64,000 nt of DNA from Bdellovibrionales bacterium RIFCSPHIGHO2_01_FULL_40_29. GTDB lineage: Bacteria; Bdellovibrionota; Bdellovibrionia; Bdellovibrionales; Bdellovibrionaceae. Every line of letters starts with the position of its first letter. The first letter of the stretch is position 1. The notes under the pieces are model-generated. The model did no database searches and was not told where the DNA came from. It worked only from the letters and a program-made list of their open reading frames with translations. The position numbers and the translations under genes are program-made. The DNA lies in assembly GCA_001771815.1 (NCBI GenBank), contig MEPU01000004.1:186001-250000 (forward strand). The letters are read 5' to 3'. Positions 33,445 to 43,405 of the stretch are shown piece by piece.

Positions 33445-33987
33445 ATGTCACTAGGTCCAAAAATTGATGCCTTCTTAGAAATCACTTTTCCAAATCATGA
33501 TACCGCTGTCTACCGAGATCTTTCCCTTAATTTCAAAAAGGTTATGGAAGATTCACCTCTTGAGCCAATCGAACGCCTTATGAATATGGCAGCAATTGCC
33601 CGCTCACTGCACTGGAAAGAGTTAGAAAATATGGCTGCCAGCGAACTGCGCGAATTGGGCGTTGGAGATCTTGAAATTCAGGAGTGCTTCGAAGCTGCGG
33701 CCATCATGGGAATGCTCAACACATATTATAAGTTCAAAGGGTTCTTGGCCGCTGATGTTTTGCCAGATTATGCCCGCGCAGGACTTCGTATGAATTCGCT
33801 CACAAAACCATTGAATGGCAAAGCCAATTTCGAAATGATGGCCATGGCTGTGTCTGTCGTTAATGGCTGCCCGACATGTGTTTCCTCACACGAAAAAGCC
33901 CTGACTGAAATTGGCGTCACGCGTGATAAAATCCATGACCTAGCCCGGTTAGCTGCGGTATTAAAGGGGTTGAGCAGTCTTCACTAG
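33445..33987 (+). CDS. ahpD: AhpD-like alkylhydroperoxidase (carboxymuconolactone decarboxylase fold)
   Basis: AhpD-like proteins carry a CxxC redox centre and pass electrons to AhpC. The 180-residue all-helical protein has NGCPTCVSSHEKAL, with Cys142, Cys145 and His149 of the proton-relay motif. Two AhpD-fold halves fit the length. It follows ahpC on the same strand, separated by a terminator, and has its own AGAGGAG site, so the pair is likely one peroxide-detoxifying system with AhpD made in smaller amounts. Confidence 0.88.
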   Translation: MSLGPKIDAFLEITFPNHDTAVYRDLSLNFKKVMEDSPLEPIERLMNMAAIARSLHWKELENMAASELRELGVGDLEIQECFEAAAIMGMLNTYYKFKGFLAADVLPDYARAGLRMNSLTKPLNGKANFEMMAMAVSVVNGCPTCVSSHEKALTEIGVTRDKIHDLARLAAVLKGLSSLH

Positions 33988-34000
33988 AAATGAGAAAACG

Positions 34001-36604
34001 ATGACGAAAGTATTTTTAAAGGATTACACGGCTCCTGATTACACCATCGAAAGTTTGAATTTACACTTCAACTTGCACGAAACAAAAACAGTGGTCACAT
34101 CGGTCTTAGCAATTAAAAAACTCAATGCAGCACCTCTTGTATTCAATGGTGAGCATTTGAAATTACTTTCAGTCCGTCTTGATGGTCAGGATTTCACGGC
34201 ATTTACTGCAACTGAAGAAACCTTAACCATTTCTGATAAAAATCTACCTGAAACTTTTGAATTGAAAATTCAAGTTGAAATCAACCCCGAACAAAATAAG
34301 GCCTGCGAGGGTTTGTATCTGTCCAATGGTATCTTCTGCACGCAATGCGAAGCCGAGAGCTTTCGTAAAATTACCTATATGATGGATCGTCCCGATGTGA
34401 TGACCACTTATACCGTTCAGATTGAAGCCGATAAAAAGAAGTATCCGCTTTTACTTTCCAATGGAGATTGTGTGGCGACAGCAGATCTTACTGATGGCCG
34501 CCATACAGCAACTTGGAAAGATCCTTTTAAAAAACCAAGCTATCTTTTTGCTTTGGTTGCTGGCGATATGGGAGTCATCGAAGATCACTTCATCACGGCT
34601 TCTGGTAAAAAAGTAAAATTAGAAGTTTTTGCAGCCCACGGAAAAGAAAATCGCTGTCTTCATGCCATGGCGTCACTTAAAAAAGCCATGAAATGGGACG
34701 AAGACCGTTTTGGCCTTGAGTACGATTTGAATCAATACATGATAGTTGCTATTGATGATTTCAATATGGGAGCTATGGAAAACAAAGGGCTCAATGTTTT
34801 TAATTCCAAACTTGTACTTGCTGATACAGAATCTGCCACAGATGATGATTTTGATGCTATCGAATCTGTTGTAGGTCACGAATACTTTCACAACTGGACA
34901 GGAAACCGAGTAACTTGTCGAAATTGGTTTGAACTTTCGCTCAAAGAAGGTTTAACAGTTTTTCGTGATCAAGAGTTTTCAGCTGATATGAATTCACGCC
35001 CTGTTCAGCGCATTAAAGATGTCAGCTCTTTACGAGCACGCCAATTTCCAGAAGACGCTGGCCCTAATGCCCACCCTGTCCGACCAAGCTCCTGCATGGC
35101 TGTTGACAATTTTTATACAGCAACGATTTATGAAAAAGGCTCTGAAGTGATTCGCATGATGCAAACCATTGTTGGAAAAAAAGGGTTTCGCAGTGGCATG
35201 AATGAGTATTTTAAACGTCATGATGGCCAAGCTGTCACAATCGACCAGTTCGCGGCTGCAATCAGTGAAGCGAATGGCATGGATTTTTCTCAATTCAAGT
35301 TATGGTATTCTCAAGCAGGAACTCCCGAAGTCAGTGTCACTGAAAAATATGACAACACCACTCAGAAATACACTTTAACACTGCAGCAAAATTGTCCGCT
35401 GACATGGACGGAACAAAAAGAAAATTTTGATAAAAAGCCATTTCATATTCCGCTGCTTGTTGGCTTAATTGATTCAAACGGAGCCGAGTTATCCTTGAAC
35501 TCCAAAGACATCATTTGGAACTCTGATAAACAACCCGTACTTCACTTAAAAGAATCTCAACAAACTTTTACCTTTGAAGGTTTAGCCTCAAAGCCCACTT
35601 TGTCGCTGAATCGTCAATTCTCAGCGCCCATTCGCTTAAAATGGGAAGCCTCCATTAAAGAGCTTACCCATCTGATTAAATTTGATTCTGATGCTTTTAA
35701 TAAATTTGAGTTCAGCCAAAAAATTGTTTTATTGGAACTTAAGAATCTGATTAAAAAATTAAATTCAGGGATTACAGATCCCGAAGTGAATTTGGATATT
35801 ATTCATTCCATTGGTTCCGTATTACAAGATCCTAAATTAGATTCGGCATTTAAATCACTGATGCTCAGTCTTCCATCTGACTCGACGCTAGTGATGGAAG
35901 AACCAATCTTGGATGCCAAGATTTTTGAAGCTGCACGAAATCTGATTCGCCAGACCTTTGTGAAACACTATGGCGTTGTCATCCAAGAACTCTATAAAAA
36001 ATTACAAACTTCAACAATCGCTGCAGATCGCAGTTTAAAAAATCGATTGTTGGCTTATTTATTCCGAACACAATTTAATGAAGCGGCTCAATTAACGGCA
36101 GTACAGTACGAAAAGGCAACCTCGATGACAGACCGTATTGCTGCCCTTTCACTTTTGAGCGAAACAGTAACCGCTGATCGTGATAAGTATCTAAAGCATT
36201 TTTTCGATCTCTGGTCGAAAGATTTAGTTGTCTTTAGCAAATGGTTGGGAGTTCAGGCCAGCAGTCCAGCTCAGGATACATTTCAAAAAATGAAAGAAAT
36301 CTCAAATAGCGATTACTTTAATTCTCAAAATCCAAATAGTATTTATGCATTCCACTCCCTATTCGGAAAAAATTATTTAGCATTCAATACCGATGATGGT
36401 GAAACCTACAATTGGTTCTGCGATGAGATCCTTAAAATCGATTCGTGGAATCCTCAGGTCGCTGCCAGACTTTGCACAAGCTTTAATTTTGTAAAAAAAC
36501 TACCGCCACTTCAACAAGAAAAGGCCATCTTGCAAATCAAAAGAATTCTAGCGAATACAAAACTCTCTAAAAACTCACGCGAGCTTTTAGAGAAATGCAT
36601 TTAA
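34001..36604 (+). CDS. pepN: Aminopeptidase N
   Basis: PepN is a broad M1 zinc aminopeptidase that trims N-terminal residues from peptides. The 867-residue length is standard. The exopeptidase motif GAMENKG and the zinc site HEYFH (His293, Glu294, His297) with distal Glu316 (SLKEGLTVF) are intact, followed by the family's DUF3458 domains and a C-terminal helical arch. It starts 13 bp after ahpD. For a predatory bacterium a strong peptide-degrading enzyme would be expected, but the gene is common in other Gram-negatives. Confidence 0.96.
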   Translation: MTKVFLKDYTAPDYTIESLNLHFNLHETKTVVTSVLAIKKLNAAPLVFNGEHLKLLSVRLDGQDFTAFTATEETLTISDKNLPETFELKIQVEINPEQNKACEGLYLSNGIFCTQCEAESFRKITYMMDRPDVMTTYTVQIEADKKKYPLLLSNGDCVATADLTDGRHTATWKDPFKKPSYLFALVAGDMGVIEDHFITASGKKVKLEVFAAHGKENRCLHAMASLKKAMKWDEDRFGLEYDLNQYMIVAIDDFNMGAMENKGLNVFNSKLVLADTESATDDDFDAIESVVGHEYFHNWTGNRVTCRNWFELSLKEGLTVFRDQEFSADMNSRPVQRIKDVSSLRARQFPEDAGPNAHPVRPSSCMAVDNFYTATIYEKGSEVIRMMQTIVGKKGFRSGMNEYFKRHDGQAVTIDQFAAAISEANGMDFSQFKLWYSQAGTPEVSVTEKYDNTTQKYTLTLQQNCPLTWTEQKENFDKKPFHIPLLVGLIDSNGAELSLNSKDIIWNSDKQPVLHLKESQQTFTFEGLASKPTLSLNRQFSAPIRLKWEASIKELTHLIKFDSDAFNKFEFSQKIVLLELKNLIKKLNSGITDPEVNLDIIHSIGSVLQDPKLDSAFKSLMLSLPSDSTLVMEEPILDAKIFEAARNLIRQTFVKHYGVVIQELYKKLQTSTIAADRSLKNRLLAYLFRTQFNEAAQLTAVQYEKATSMTDRIAALSLLSETVTADRDKYLKHFFDLWSKDLVVFSKWLGVQASSPAQDTFQKMKEISNSDYFNSQNPNSIYAFHSLFGKNYLAFNTDDGETYNWFCDEILKIDSWNPQVAARLCTSFNFVKKLPPLQQEKAILQIKRILANTKLSKNSRELLEKCI

Positions 36605-36628
36605 AGAATTGAGATGTTCCTGCGAGTT

Positions 36629-37291
36629 TTAGTCTCGCTGGCACTGAGTTAAAAATTCGGTCCGTGTGATGTCTTGTTTTTTAAAGGCACCACGCAGATC
36701 TGAAGTTGATGTTGTGCTGTGAGTGTCCTGAACACCACGCGAGATCACACAGTAGTGTTTAGCATTAATATGGACTGCAACATCATCCGTATTTAAAAGA
36801 TATTGCAAACAGTCCGCAATTTGCTTTGTCAATCGCTCTTGAACTTGAGGGCGACGAGCAAAATATTCGACAATTCGGTTCATTTTTGAAAGTCCAATAA
36901 CTTTTGTATTGGGAATATAAGCGACCGTTGCAAAACCATGAATAGGTTGAAAATGGTGTTCACATGTTGACATGACTTCGATGTGTTTCACACACACCAT
37001 TTGATCATATTGCATCTTATTTTCAATTGTTGTGATCTTTGGAAAATTCTTAGTCTCGAGTCCTTCAAAAATTTCATTCACATACATTTTTGCTAGGCGC
37101 TTGGGGGTTTCCTTAAGACTATCATCATTTAAATCCAAACCCAGAATTGTCATGATCTCTGCGAAATGATGCTTCACTTTTTGGATTTTTTCTTCTGCCG
37201 TCAGAGTAGACTCGATCATCGGAGATGGGCGCACATGGGAAAGGATTTCTACGGCACGGGTATCGACCGATTTAAGTTTTTGATTAGCCAT
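36629..37291 (-). CDS. folE: GTP cyclohydrolase I (FolE type)
   Basis: FolE makes dihydroneopterin triphosphate from GTP, the first step of folate synthesis. The 220-residue product has the expected zinc-binding and active-site segment [20 protein letters not shown] and later RPQVQERLT. The start is put at ATG 37291 because AGGGG lies five bases upstream; a GTG at 37297 would overlap that site. Stop codon sits in a small hairpin convergent with pepN. Confidence 0.95.
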   Translation of the reverse strand: MANQKLKSVDTRAVEILSHVRPSPMIESTLTAEEKIQKVKHHFAEIMTILGLDLNDDSLKETPKRLAKMYVNEIFEGLETKNFPKITTIENKMQYDQMVCVKHIEVMSTCEHHFQPIHGFATVAYIPNTKVIGLSKMNRIVEYFARRPQVQERLTKQIADCLQYLLNTDDVAVHINAKHYCVISRGVQDTHSTTSTSDLRGAFKKQDITRTEFLTQCQRD

Positions 37292-37401
37292 TTTCACCCC
37301 TAGTTGGAACTGCTTTTTGCGTCCATAAACTAATGGAAATTAACTTATTTTACCAATGGAATCTAGGACACAGCTACCATTTGGCAATTTTTGACACTTT
37401 T

Positions 37402-38529
37402 TTACACAAAAAGAGATGCCACTCGACTGGCTTCACGAAGAGCCCCTTCGACCGTATGAGGCCTCAGCTTATCCGAATAGTCTCCAAAAATTTGAAAATC
37501 CGACACGCCACTGTTTGTTATTTCGGGAAGTGAAACCTCATTTTTAAAATAAGCGGACTGAATCAGATCAACATCCGTCCAATTGAAAAAAGAGTCTGCC
37601 GCCATTTTTTTGATATTCAGCCCTAATTTAGTTCTTAAATTTATTTGTGAAACAATCTTTTCGATATCACTGGGAACTTCATTTTGAATAATCCACGAAT
37701 CTTTATCAATCCCTTGCTGATTAAAGACTTCAAACTCAAGTCCTGCCAAGTTGCCCTTCAAATTCTTTACCACTAAATTCATTTTTTCTTTTTCAGTTCC
37801 AATCATTACCTTACCCTTGCGATAAGAGTTTCCAAGAACTCCAGCCGGCACTGTATAATGAACCTTGAGAATAGACTCTGGAGACAATGTGCTCAGCCAT
37901 GATTTAGCCCAGGCCATTTCAGGTAAATCCAACAAACCAATCACTCGCCCCCACTGGCTTGGTGGCAAAGTTAAAGCAATTTTTTGAGCTCGTAAAACGC
38001 GCCGTCCAGCAGGAGATTCAAAATGCAAGTCATAACCCTTGCTTATTTTGCGAATTTCGCGAAGTTTCCATTTGAGACGAACACTTCGGTAGGGCATTAA
38101 ACCTGAAACACGTTCTTTGATGGCATGAATAAGAGATTCTGCACCACCAGCCAAATAAAAACTTTGATTGGTCAGTGGAACTTCAGACAGATTAAATTCT
38201 TTGATCATTTTTTTGAGTTCGACATCGGATTGCTCAAAAACGGAAGCCCCGTAATCAAATCCATCCTGGGAACGCACACGTCCACCCAATACTGCAGAAC
38301 CTTCGAACAAACGATACTGAGTTTTCGAACGTCTCAAATTATAAGCTAAACTCAACCCACTTATTCCGCCACCGATAATCAATACATGATCATCTCCAAA
38401 AGCATGATCTTCGAAAATAAAATCATCAAAAGTTGAACATCCTGCCATGGATGAAAGCAATCCTGCGCTACTCAATCCGAGTAGTCCACTGTGCAACGCT
38501 GATTTTAAAAAATTTCGCCGAGAAGACAT
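37402..38529 (-). CDS. Tat-exported FAD-dependent amine-oxidase-like lipoprotein
   Basis: The 375-residue protein begins with a twin-arginine motif (SSRRNFLKSA) and a lipobox (SSMAGC), so it is probably exported folded by Tat and lipid-anchored. The FAD-binding Rossmann motif IIGGGISGLSLAYNLR follows, then GGRVRSQDGFDYGASVFEQ, as in flavin amine oxidases and protoporphyrinogen oxidase-like proteins. The C-terminal FAD segment (FQIFGDYSDKLRPHTVEGALREA) is present. Substrate is not predictable. The start at ATG 38529 has AAGGTTGGAA upstream. It is divergent from the ABC exporter genes with only about 35 bp between. Confidence 0.85.
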   Translation of the reverse strand: MSSRRNFLKSALHSGLLGLSSAGLLSSMAGCSTFDDFIFEDHAFGDDHVLIIGGGISGLSLAYNLRRSKTQYRLFEGSAVLGGRVRSQDGFDYGASVFEQSDVELKKMIKEFNLSEVPLTNQSFYLAGGAESLIHAIKERVSGLMPYRSVRLKWKLREIRKISKGYDLHFESPAGRRVLRAQKIALTLPPSQWGRVIGLLDLPEMAWAKSWLSTLSPESILKVHYTVPAGVLGNSYRKGKVMIGTEKEKMNLVVKNLKGNLAGLEFEVFNQQGIDKDSWIIQNEVPSDIEKIVSQINLRTKLGLNIKKMAADSFFNWTDVDLIQSAYFKNEVSLPEITNSGVSDFQIFGDYSDKLRPHTVEGALREASRVASLFV

Positions 38530-38564
38530 TTCCAACCTTTAAAAGGCCATGCTACACTAATCCC

Positions 38565-40232
38565 GTGCTACAAACAATAACACGCGGCCAAAAAGAGCTT
38601 ATTAAAATTATTTTCTGGGATCGCTTTAGCTTTCGCATTGCCATCGTTGTATTGGCCTTATTTTCATCGATCAGCGGTCTGCTTCTTCCCTATTTTCAAA
38701 AAGAATTCTCGACTCATTTGGACTTTTTAACACTGACCTACTGTGTGGTGCTTTCGCTGGTGTATTTTGGATTCAATCAATGGGCGGCTTATATCGGGCA
38801 AATCGAATCCATTCATGCTCAGAGGAAATTGGCTCGGACTATTTATCATCATAATTTAGAACTCAAACCTTTAGTTCTACAAAATAAAAGCGTTGGGGAA
38901 ATTGTTTCGCTTTATACCACGGACGTTCCATCGTTAACCGTCTGGCTTGAACAATCGCTTCCCTATGGTTTTACCACACTGTTTCCATTAATTTTGACAC
39001 CTTGGTTTCTTTTTTCGTTCTATGATCTCCCCTTAAAACTCAGTTTTTCATTGATTTTTTTATTGGTTTTTATCAACGGTGCGATGGCCTATCGCCAGTC
39101 TTTATTTTTTTATAAATTCAAACAGCTCGCCGCCAATCGCATGGGACTTGTAAATGAATGGATTCAAAATATTCGAGGTCTTAAAATTTTAGGTTGGCTA
39201 GAGGGCTTCGAAAATCAAATCATTAAAAAGCGACGCGAAGAGACTCTAAACCGCTTGGCCATGGTCACCAATGGTCAAGTCATGAATTCTATTTCTTCCA
39301 GCGTTACTTTTTGGCTTAATTTGAGCGTTTTGATGTTTTTTATATGGATTGAACCCAAACCATTATCTAAGGTCGAATTGATTGCGCTGCTTTGGGTGAC
39401 CACGGTGTTTCTTTCAAGACCCCTGCGACAACTTCCCTGGTTTTTTACATTTATTTTTGATGCCTGGACCTCATACAAGAGAATCAGAGATTTTCTTGAT
39501 TTAAAAAATCAAAATGAAATTATTCTTGATCAAATTTGTGAACAACCAGGATGCAAAACTTCTATTCGTAACTTAGAACTCAGCTTGGCCGGAGAAATTG
39601 TACTTCAAATCAAAGAGTTTAAAATACTCAAACCTGAGATTATTGCCCTTGTTGGACCCGTAGCCTCTGGTAAAAGTTTATTTCTCAAATCATTGATTCG
39701 TGAGACCTCATTTACAGCTTCACATTTTTATACAGCATCGATCACCTACGTCCCCCAAGAACACTTTGTCATGAGCGCCACTTTACGTGACAATGTCAGC
39801 TTTGAATATGGAACCAGTCCTAAGTTTGATTCTTCCATAATGAACTCGCTGAAAAAAGCGCAGTTCGATTTTCAGTTGGACCGTGTTGAAAATGGATTAG
39901 AAACCATCATCGGTGAACGTGGTCTTAATTTATCAGGTGGACAAAAACAAAGGGTCAGCATCGCACGTCAATTTGAAAATTTAAAAGAATTAGTATTATT
40001 AGACGATCCCTTAAGTGCTGTTGATATTTCCACCGAAGCGGAACTGATTCATGAGTTTATAAATCTTAAAAACCAGGGACATTCTGTAATGCTCACAACC
40101 CAGCGTTTTTCAGCGCTGAGATTTTGTGATCGTGTTGTTTACCTGGAAAAGGGGCAAATTCATTTTGATGGTACAGCTGAAGCTTTCTTGTCGCATCCCA
40201 ATTTTCAAACATTTTTGAAGGGGGCTGAGTGA
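38565..40232 (+). CDS. ABC exporter half-transporter, NBD with degenerate catalytic residue
   Basis: This 555-residue protein has an N-terminal exporter membrane domain (about five to six helices, residues 15-300) and a C-terminal nucleotide-binding domain. Walker A is GPVASGKSL, the signature is LSGGQKQRVSIARQ, and Walker B is LVLLDDPLSAVD, where the catalytic Glu is replaced by Asp. This ABCC-like (MRP-like) pattern is typical of the degenerate half of a heterodimer. The start is taken as GTG 38565; a longer frame extends to 38433 over the divergent gene but is not convincing. It overlaps the next gene by 4 nt (GTGA). Confidence 0.88.
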   Translation: MLQTITRGQKELIKIIFWDRFSFRIAIVVLALFSSISGLLLPYFQKEFSTHLDFLTLTYCVVLSLVYFGFNQWAAYIGQIESIHAQRKLARTIYHHNLELKPLVLQNKSVGEIVSLYTTDVPSLTVWLEQSLPYGFTTLFPLILTPWFLFSFYDLPLKLSFSLIFLLVFINGAMAYRQSLFFYKFKQLAANRMGLVNEWIQNIRGLKILGWLEGFENQIIKKRREETLNRLAMVTNGQVMNSISSSVTFWLNLSVLMFFIWIEPKPLSKVELIALLWVTTVFLSRPLRQLPWFFTFIFDAWTSYKRIRDFLDLKNQNEIILDQICEQPGCKTSIRNLELSLAGEIVLQIKEFKILKPEIIALVGPVASGKSLFLKSLIRETSFTASHFYTASITYVPQEHFVMSATLRDNVSFEYGTSPKFDSSIMNSLKKAQFDFQLDRVENGLETIIGERGLNLSGGQKQRVSIARQFENLKELVLLDDPLSAVDISTEAELIHEFINLKNQGHSVMLTTQRFSALRFCDRVVYLEKGQIHFDGTAEAFLSHPNFQTFLKGAE

Positions 40233-41977
40233 AAAAAACAGCCTTTTCCAAGACTATCTACGATACACTTTTGCAAGCCTATCGACCCTTTATCGTAAAA
40301 CTGACTGTTTCCATTATTTTAGGATTCTTGGGACGTTTTTTAATTTTATCCAATGCGCAAATCTTGGGCCAATTTATTGATCAAACGGCAACTCTCAGTA
40401 CTGACAATTTGAAACCCCTCGTTTTAAAATTATTTTTCATTCTTATTTTTGCATTTATTTTAACTCTCATTTTTCGAACGTGGTTTTCTCGACTATCAGC
40501 TCTTGCCGTTTCTCGAATCTATGATGAAACAACCTACCGCGTTTCTCGATTTCCGATATCATTTTTTGATCAACAACCTGTTGGAAAAATCACCACTCGC
40601 TTTTCAAGTGACTATGGTAATATTTTCCGACTTTTTGGTGGACCTCTGGCCGAATTCTTGTCCATCCTTTTTGATCTGATTTCAATCGTTGTCCTGATGG
40701 TCTTTGTCCATCCCTATTTTTTAATAACTCTGTTATTTTCCTCTTGGATCTATCTGAGTATTTTAAAGCGAAATCAGTTTCGTTTACGCTCATCTCGTCG
40801 AGAACTTTCAAATAATCGGGCCCCGTCCATTGCTCATTTTTCAGAAACAGTTCAGGGTTCAACGACAATCCGATTGAATCAAAAACAAAAAATGTTTACA
40901 GATAAATTCTTACAGTATGACGACACATACCTCCTGGCAAAACGAACGGTTTTCTGGAATGTCACACGATTTTCAATCGAATTAAATATTTTAAGTGCAT
41001 TATTTTTTGGTCTTAATGGAATTGTTTGTCTTTTTCTGATTCATCGGGGAATTATCGGAATTGGTCTAGCCAGTGTTGTTTTAACATTCACGCTTTTGGC
41101 AACCAATACACTACAGATGTTTTTTGAGTGGTTCTCACAGTTTGAAGAAGCCCTTGTCGGTGTTGAGAAATTAGACGATTATCTCCGCAGCGAGATCGAG
41201 CCCGGCGCCATGTTACCAAGCTATTCTGATTTCAATACCAATCATCCCAAACGACATCACGATGAACACCCGCTGCCTCCTGATAGTGAAGATAAAAGCC
41301 CCTATCACTTGCAAGCTGAAGGATTAAATTTTAAATATCCAACCAGTAAAAACATGATCCTTCATTCGATTTCATTTAAGATCAAACCTGGCGAAAAACT
41401 GGGAATTATTGGCCGCACAGGTTCTGGCAAATCCACTCTTATTTCAGCCCTTCTTCACCTTTATCCTATTCAATCCGGAGCTCTCTTGATCAATGGGAAA
41501 AACGAGAATGATGTCGAACGCCATCGCTCCCTATTCTCGGTTATTTCTCAAGACCAACTCTTTCTCACGGGTACAATACGCACCAATTTGGATTTATTTC
41601 GCCAACACTCAAACCATGAGATTGAAAAAATTCTTCAACAAGTTGGTCTTGATTTCTCGTTGCACGATGATGTTTTCGAGAAGGGGCAAAATCTTTCACA
41701 GGGAGAAAAGCAACTTTTAAGTCTGGCTCGAGGGCTTCTACAGAAGGCAGAAATATTTATATTTGATGAAGCCACTTCAAACGTGGACCCTCATTCAGAA
41801 TCATTGATGAATCGGGCCTTAACTGACATTTTAAGTGATAAAACACAGATACGAATTGCTCATCGATTACAAACTGTCGAGGATTGCAACGAGATCCTTT
41901 GGCTTGATGAGGGACGAGTGAAAAAGATTGGTCCAGCAAAAGAAGTCCTTGTCGCCTTTCAAAAAGCCAGGTTATAA
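40229..41977 (+). CDS. ABC exporter half-transporter, partner subunit
   Basis: The 582-residue protein is the partner of the preceding half-transporter. It has six membrane helices, a His/Pro-rich linker (residues about 336-356, HPKRHHDEHPLPPDS), and a nucleotide-binding domain with Walker A GRTGSGKSTL, a non-canonical signature LSQGEKQLLSLARG, and a canonical Walker B IFIFDEATSNVD. Together the two genes make one consensus ATP site (this Walker B with the partner's LSGGQ) and one degenerate site. Start GTG overlaps the upstream stop. Substrate is unknown; drugs, lipids or peptides are possible. Confidence 0.88.
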   Translation: MKKTAFSKTIYDTLLQAYRPFIVKLTVSIILGFLGRFLILSNAQILGQFIDQTATLSTDNLKPLVLKLFFILIFAFILTLIFRTWFSRLSALAVSRIYDETTYRVSRFPISFFDQQPVGKITTRFSSDYGNIFRLFGGPLAEFLSILFDLISIVVLMVFVHPYFLITLLFSSWIYLSILKRNQFRLRSSRRELSNNRAPSIAHFSETVQGSTTIRLNQKQKMFTDKFLQYDDTYLLAKRTVFWNVTRFSIELNILSALFFGLNGIVCLFLIHRGIIGIGLASVVLTFTLLATNTLQMFFEWFSQFEEALVGVEKLDDYLRSEIEPGAMLPSYSDFNTNHPKRHHDEHPLPPDSEDKSPYHLQAEGLNFKYPTSKNMILHSISFKIKPGEKLGIIGRTGSGKSTLISALLHLYPIQSGALLINGKNENDVERHRSLFSVISQDQLFLTGTIRTNLDLFRQHSNHEIEKILQQVGLDFSLHDDVFEKGQNLSQGEKQLLSLARGLLQKAEIFIFDEATSNVDPHSESLMNRALTDILSDKTQIRIAHRLQTVEDCNEILWLDEGRVKKIGPAKEVLVAFQKARL

Positions 41978-42022
41978 AGGAATGATTAAAATTTAAATCT
42001 CAGACAGCACGAGGAGGACACT

Positions 42023-43405
42023 GTGAGCGAGACCGACGAGCAAAACAAAAAATCCGCTGAAAACCCCTCTGAAGCACCGACTGTAACTGAACAAGAACAA
42101 GATTTTCTGAATTTATTAAATCTTCAAGATCATTGGTCACAAATGACCAAAGAAAACCGCAAAGAAAAATTCTTCTTATTGCCGCGGACTGATGCTGAAG
42201 AGCTTTTTTTGAATTTAACAGCTTCGGATCAGTTTGAACTGATTGAAGAACTGACTTTATTGGAAAAACGCTCGTGGATTCGATTATTGGCTCCAGATGA
42301 TGCTGCCGATTTAGTGCAGGAAGTTGAAGGCGATCATAAAGAAGAACTCCTCTCTCTGCTTGATCCACAGACAAAACGCGAGGTTTCAGCGCTTTTAGCT
42401 TACGCCGAAGACAAAGCTGGGGGATTGATGAGCTCCCGCTTTATTCGCTTGCGACCAACAATGAATGTGGATGAAGCCATTAGCTACATCCGTATCCAGG
42501 CAAAAACGCAAGTTGAAACCATGTACTACTCTTACGTTTTAGATCCTGAACAAAAACTTGTCGGTGTTGTTTCATTTCGCGAACTCTTTGCCTCGACACC
42601 AAATAAAAAAGTTTCTGAAATCATGCATACCGATGTTTTTAAAATTTCTGTCGATTTGGATCAAGAGAACATCGCTCAGGTTTTTAAAAAACAAGATCTT
42701 ATGGCTCTCCCAGTTATCGATGCCGACAACAAGATGGTGGGTATTGTCACCTTTGATGATATTGCCGAAGTTGCAGAAGAAGAAGCCACCGAAGATATTC
42801 ATAAAATAGGTGGTGTCGAGTCTTTGGATGCGCCTTATTTACAGATTTCAATGCTGGAAATGTTTCGAAAGCGAGGGGTCTGGCTGTTGATTCTTTTTAT
42901 AGGTGAAATGTTTACAGCAAGCGCTCTTGGCTACTTTGAAGATGAATTGCAAAAAGCCGTTGTTCTGGCGATGTTTTTACCTTTGATTATCAGTTCGGGT
43001 GGAAATTCTGGATCTCAGGCCTCAACATTGATAATTCGAGCAATGGCCCTTGGGGAAGTAAAGCTTAAAGATTGGTTGCGGGTCCTTTACCGAGAAATTG
43101 CCACCGGAGCTGTCTTGGGTGCTGCCCTTGGAGTCATCGGTATGTTGCGAATTTATTTTTGGCCTTGGCGGGAACAAATGTACGGTGCCGAATATGCTCG
43201 GATCGGCGCCACTGTTGCTGTTTCTGTTGTTGGCGTTGTTATGTGGGGAACCATCACTGGCTCGATGCTTCCATTTATTTTACGACGTTTTAAGTTTGAC
43301 CCGGCTTCAGCGTCAGCCCCAGCTGTTGCAACAATTGTAGATGTGACTGGATTAATTATATACTTCACAGCGGCCAGTCTTATTTTAAAAGGCGTGCTCT
43401 TATAA
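42023..43405 (+). CDS. mgtE: Magnesium transporter MgtE
   Basis: MgtE is a Mg2+-gated Mg2+ channel. The 460-residue protein has the N-terminal MgtE domain (helical, residues ~20-130), paired CBS domains (~135-260), a connecting helix, and five C-terminal membrane segments with the conserved IISSGGNSGSQASTLIIRA. The start is GTG 42023, preceded by GAGGAGG. The C-terminal Asp of the pore region is in the VDVTGLIIYF segment. It is 16 bp from the convergent protease gene, with a shared hairpin. Confidence 0.95.
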   Translation: MSETDEQNKKSAENPSEAPTVTEQEQDFLNLLNLQDHWSQMTKENRKEKFFLLPRTDAEELFLNLTASDQFELIEELTLLEKRSWIRLLAPDDAADLVQEVEGDHKEELLSLLDPQTKREVSALLAYAEDKAGGLMSSRFIRLRPTMNVDEAISYIRIQAKTQVETMYYSYVLDPEQKLVGVVSFRELFASTPNKKVSEIMHTDVFKISVDLDQENIAQVFKKQDLMALPVIDADNKMVGIVTFDDIAEVAEEEATEDIHKIGGVESLDAPYLQISMLEMFRKRGVWLLILFIGEMFTASALGYFEDELQKAVVLAMFLPLIISSGGNSGSQASTLIIRAMALGEVKLKDWLRVLYREIATGAVLGAALGVIGMLRIYFWPWREQMYGAEYARIGATVAVSVVGVVMWGTITGSMLPFILRRFKFDPASASAPAVATIVDVTGLIIYFTAASLILKGVLL

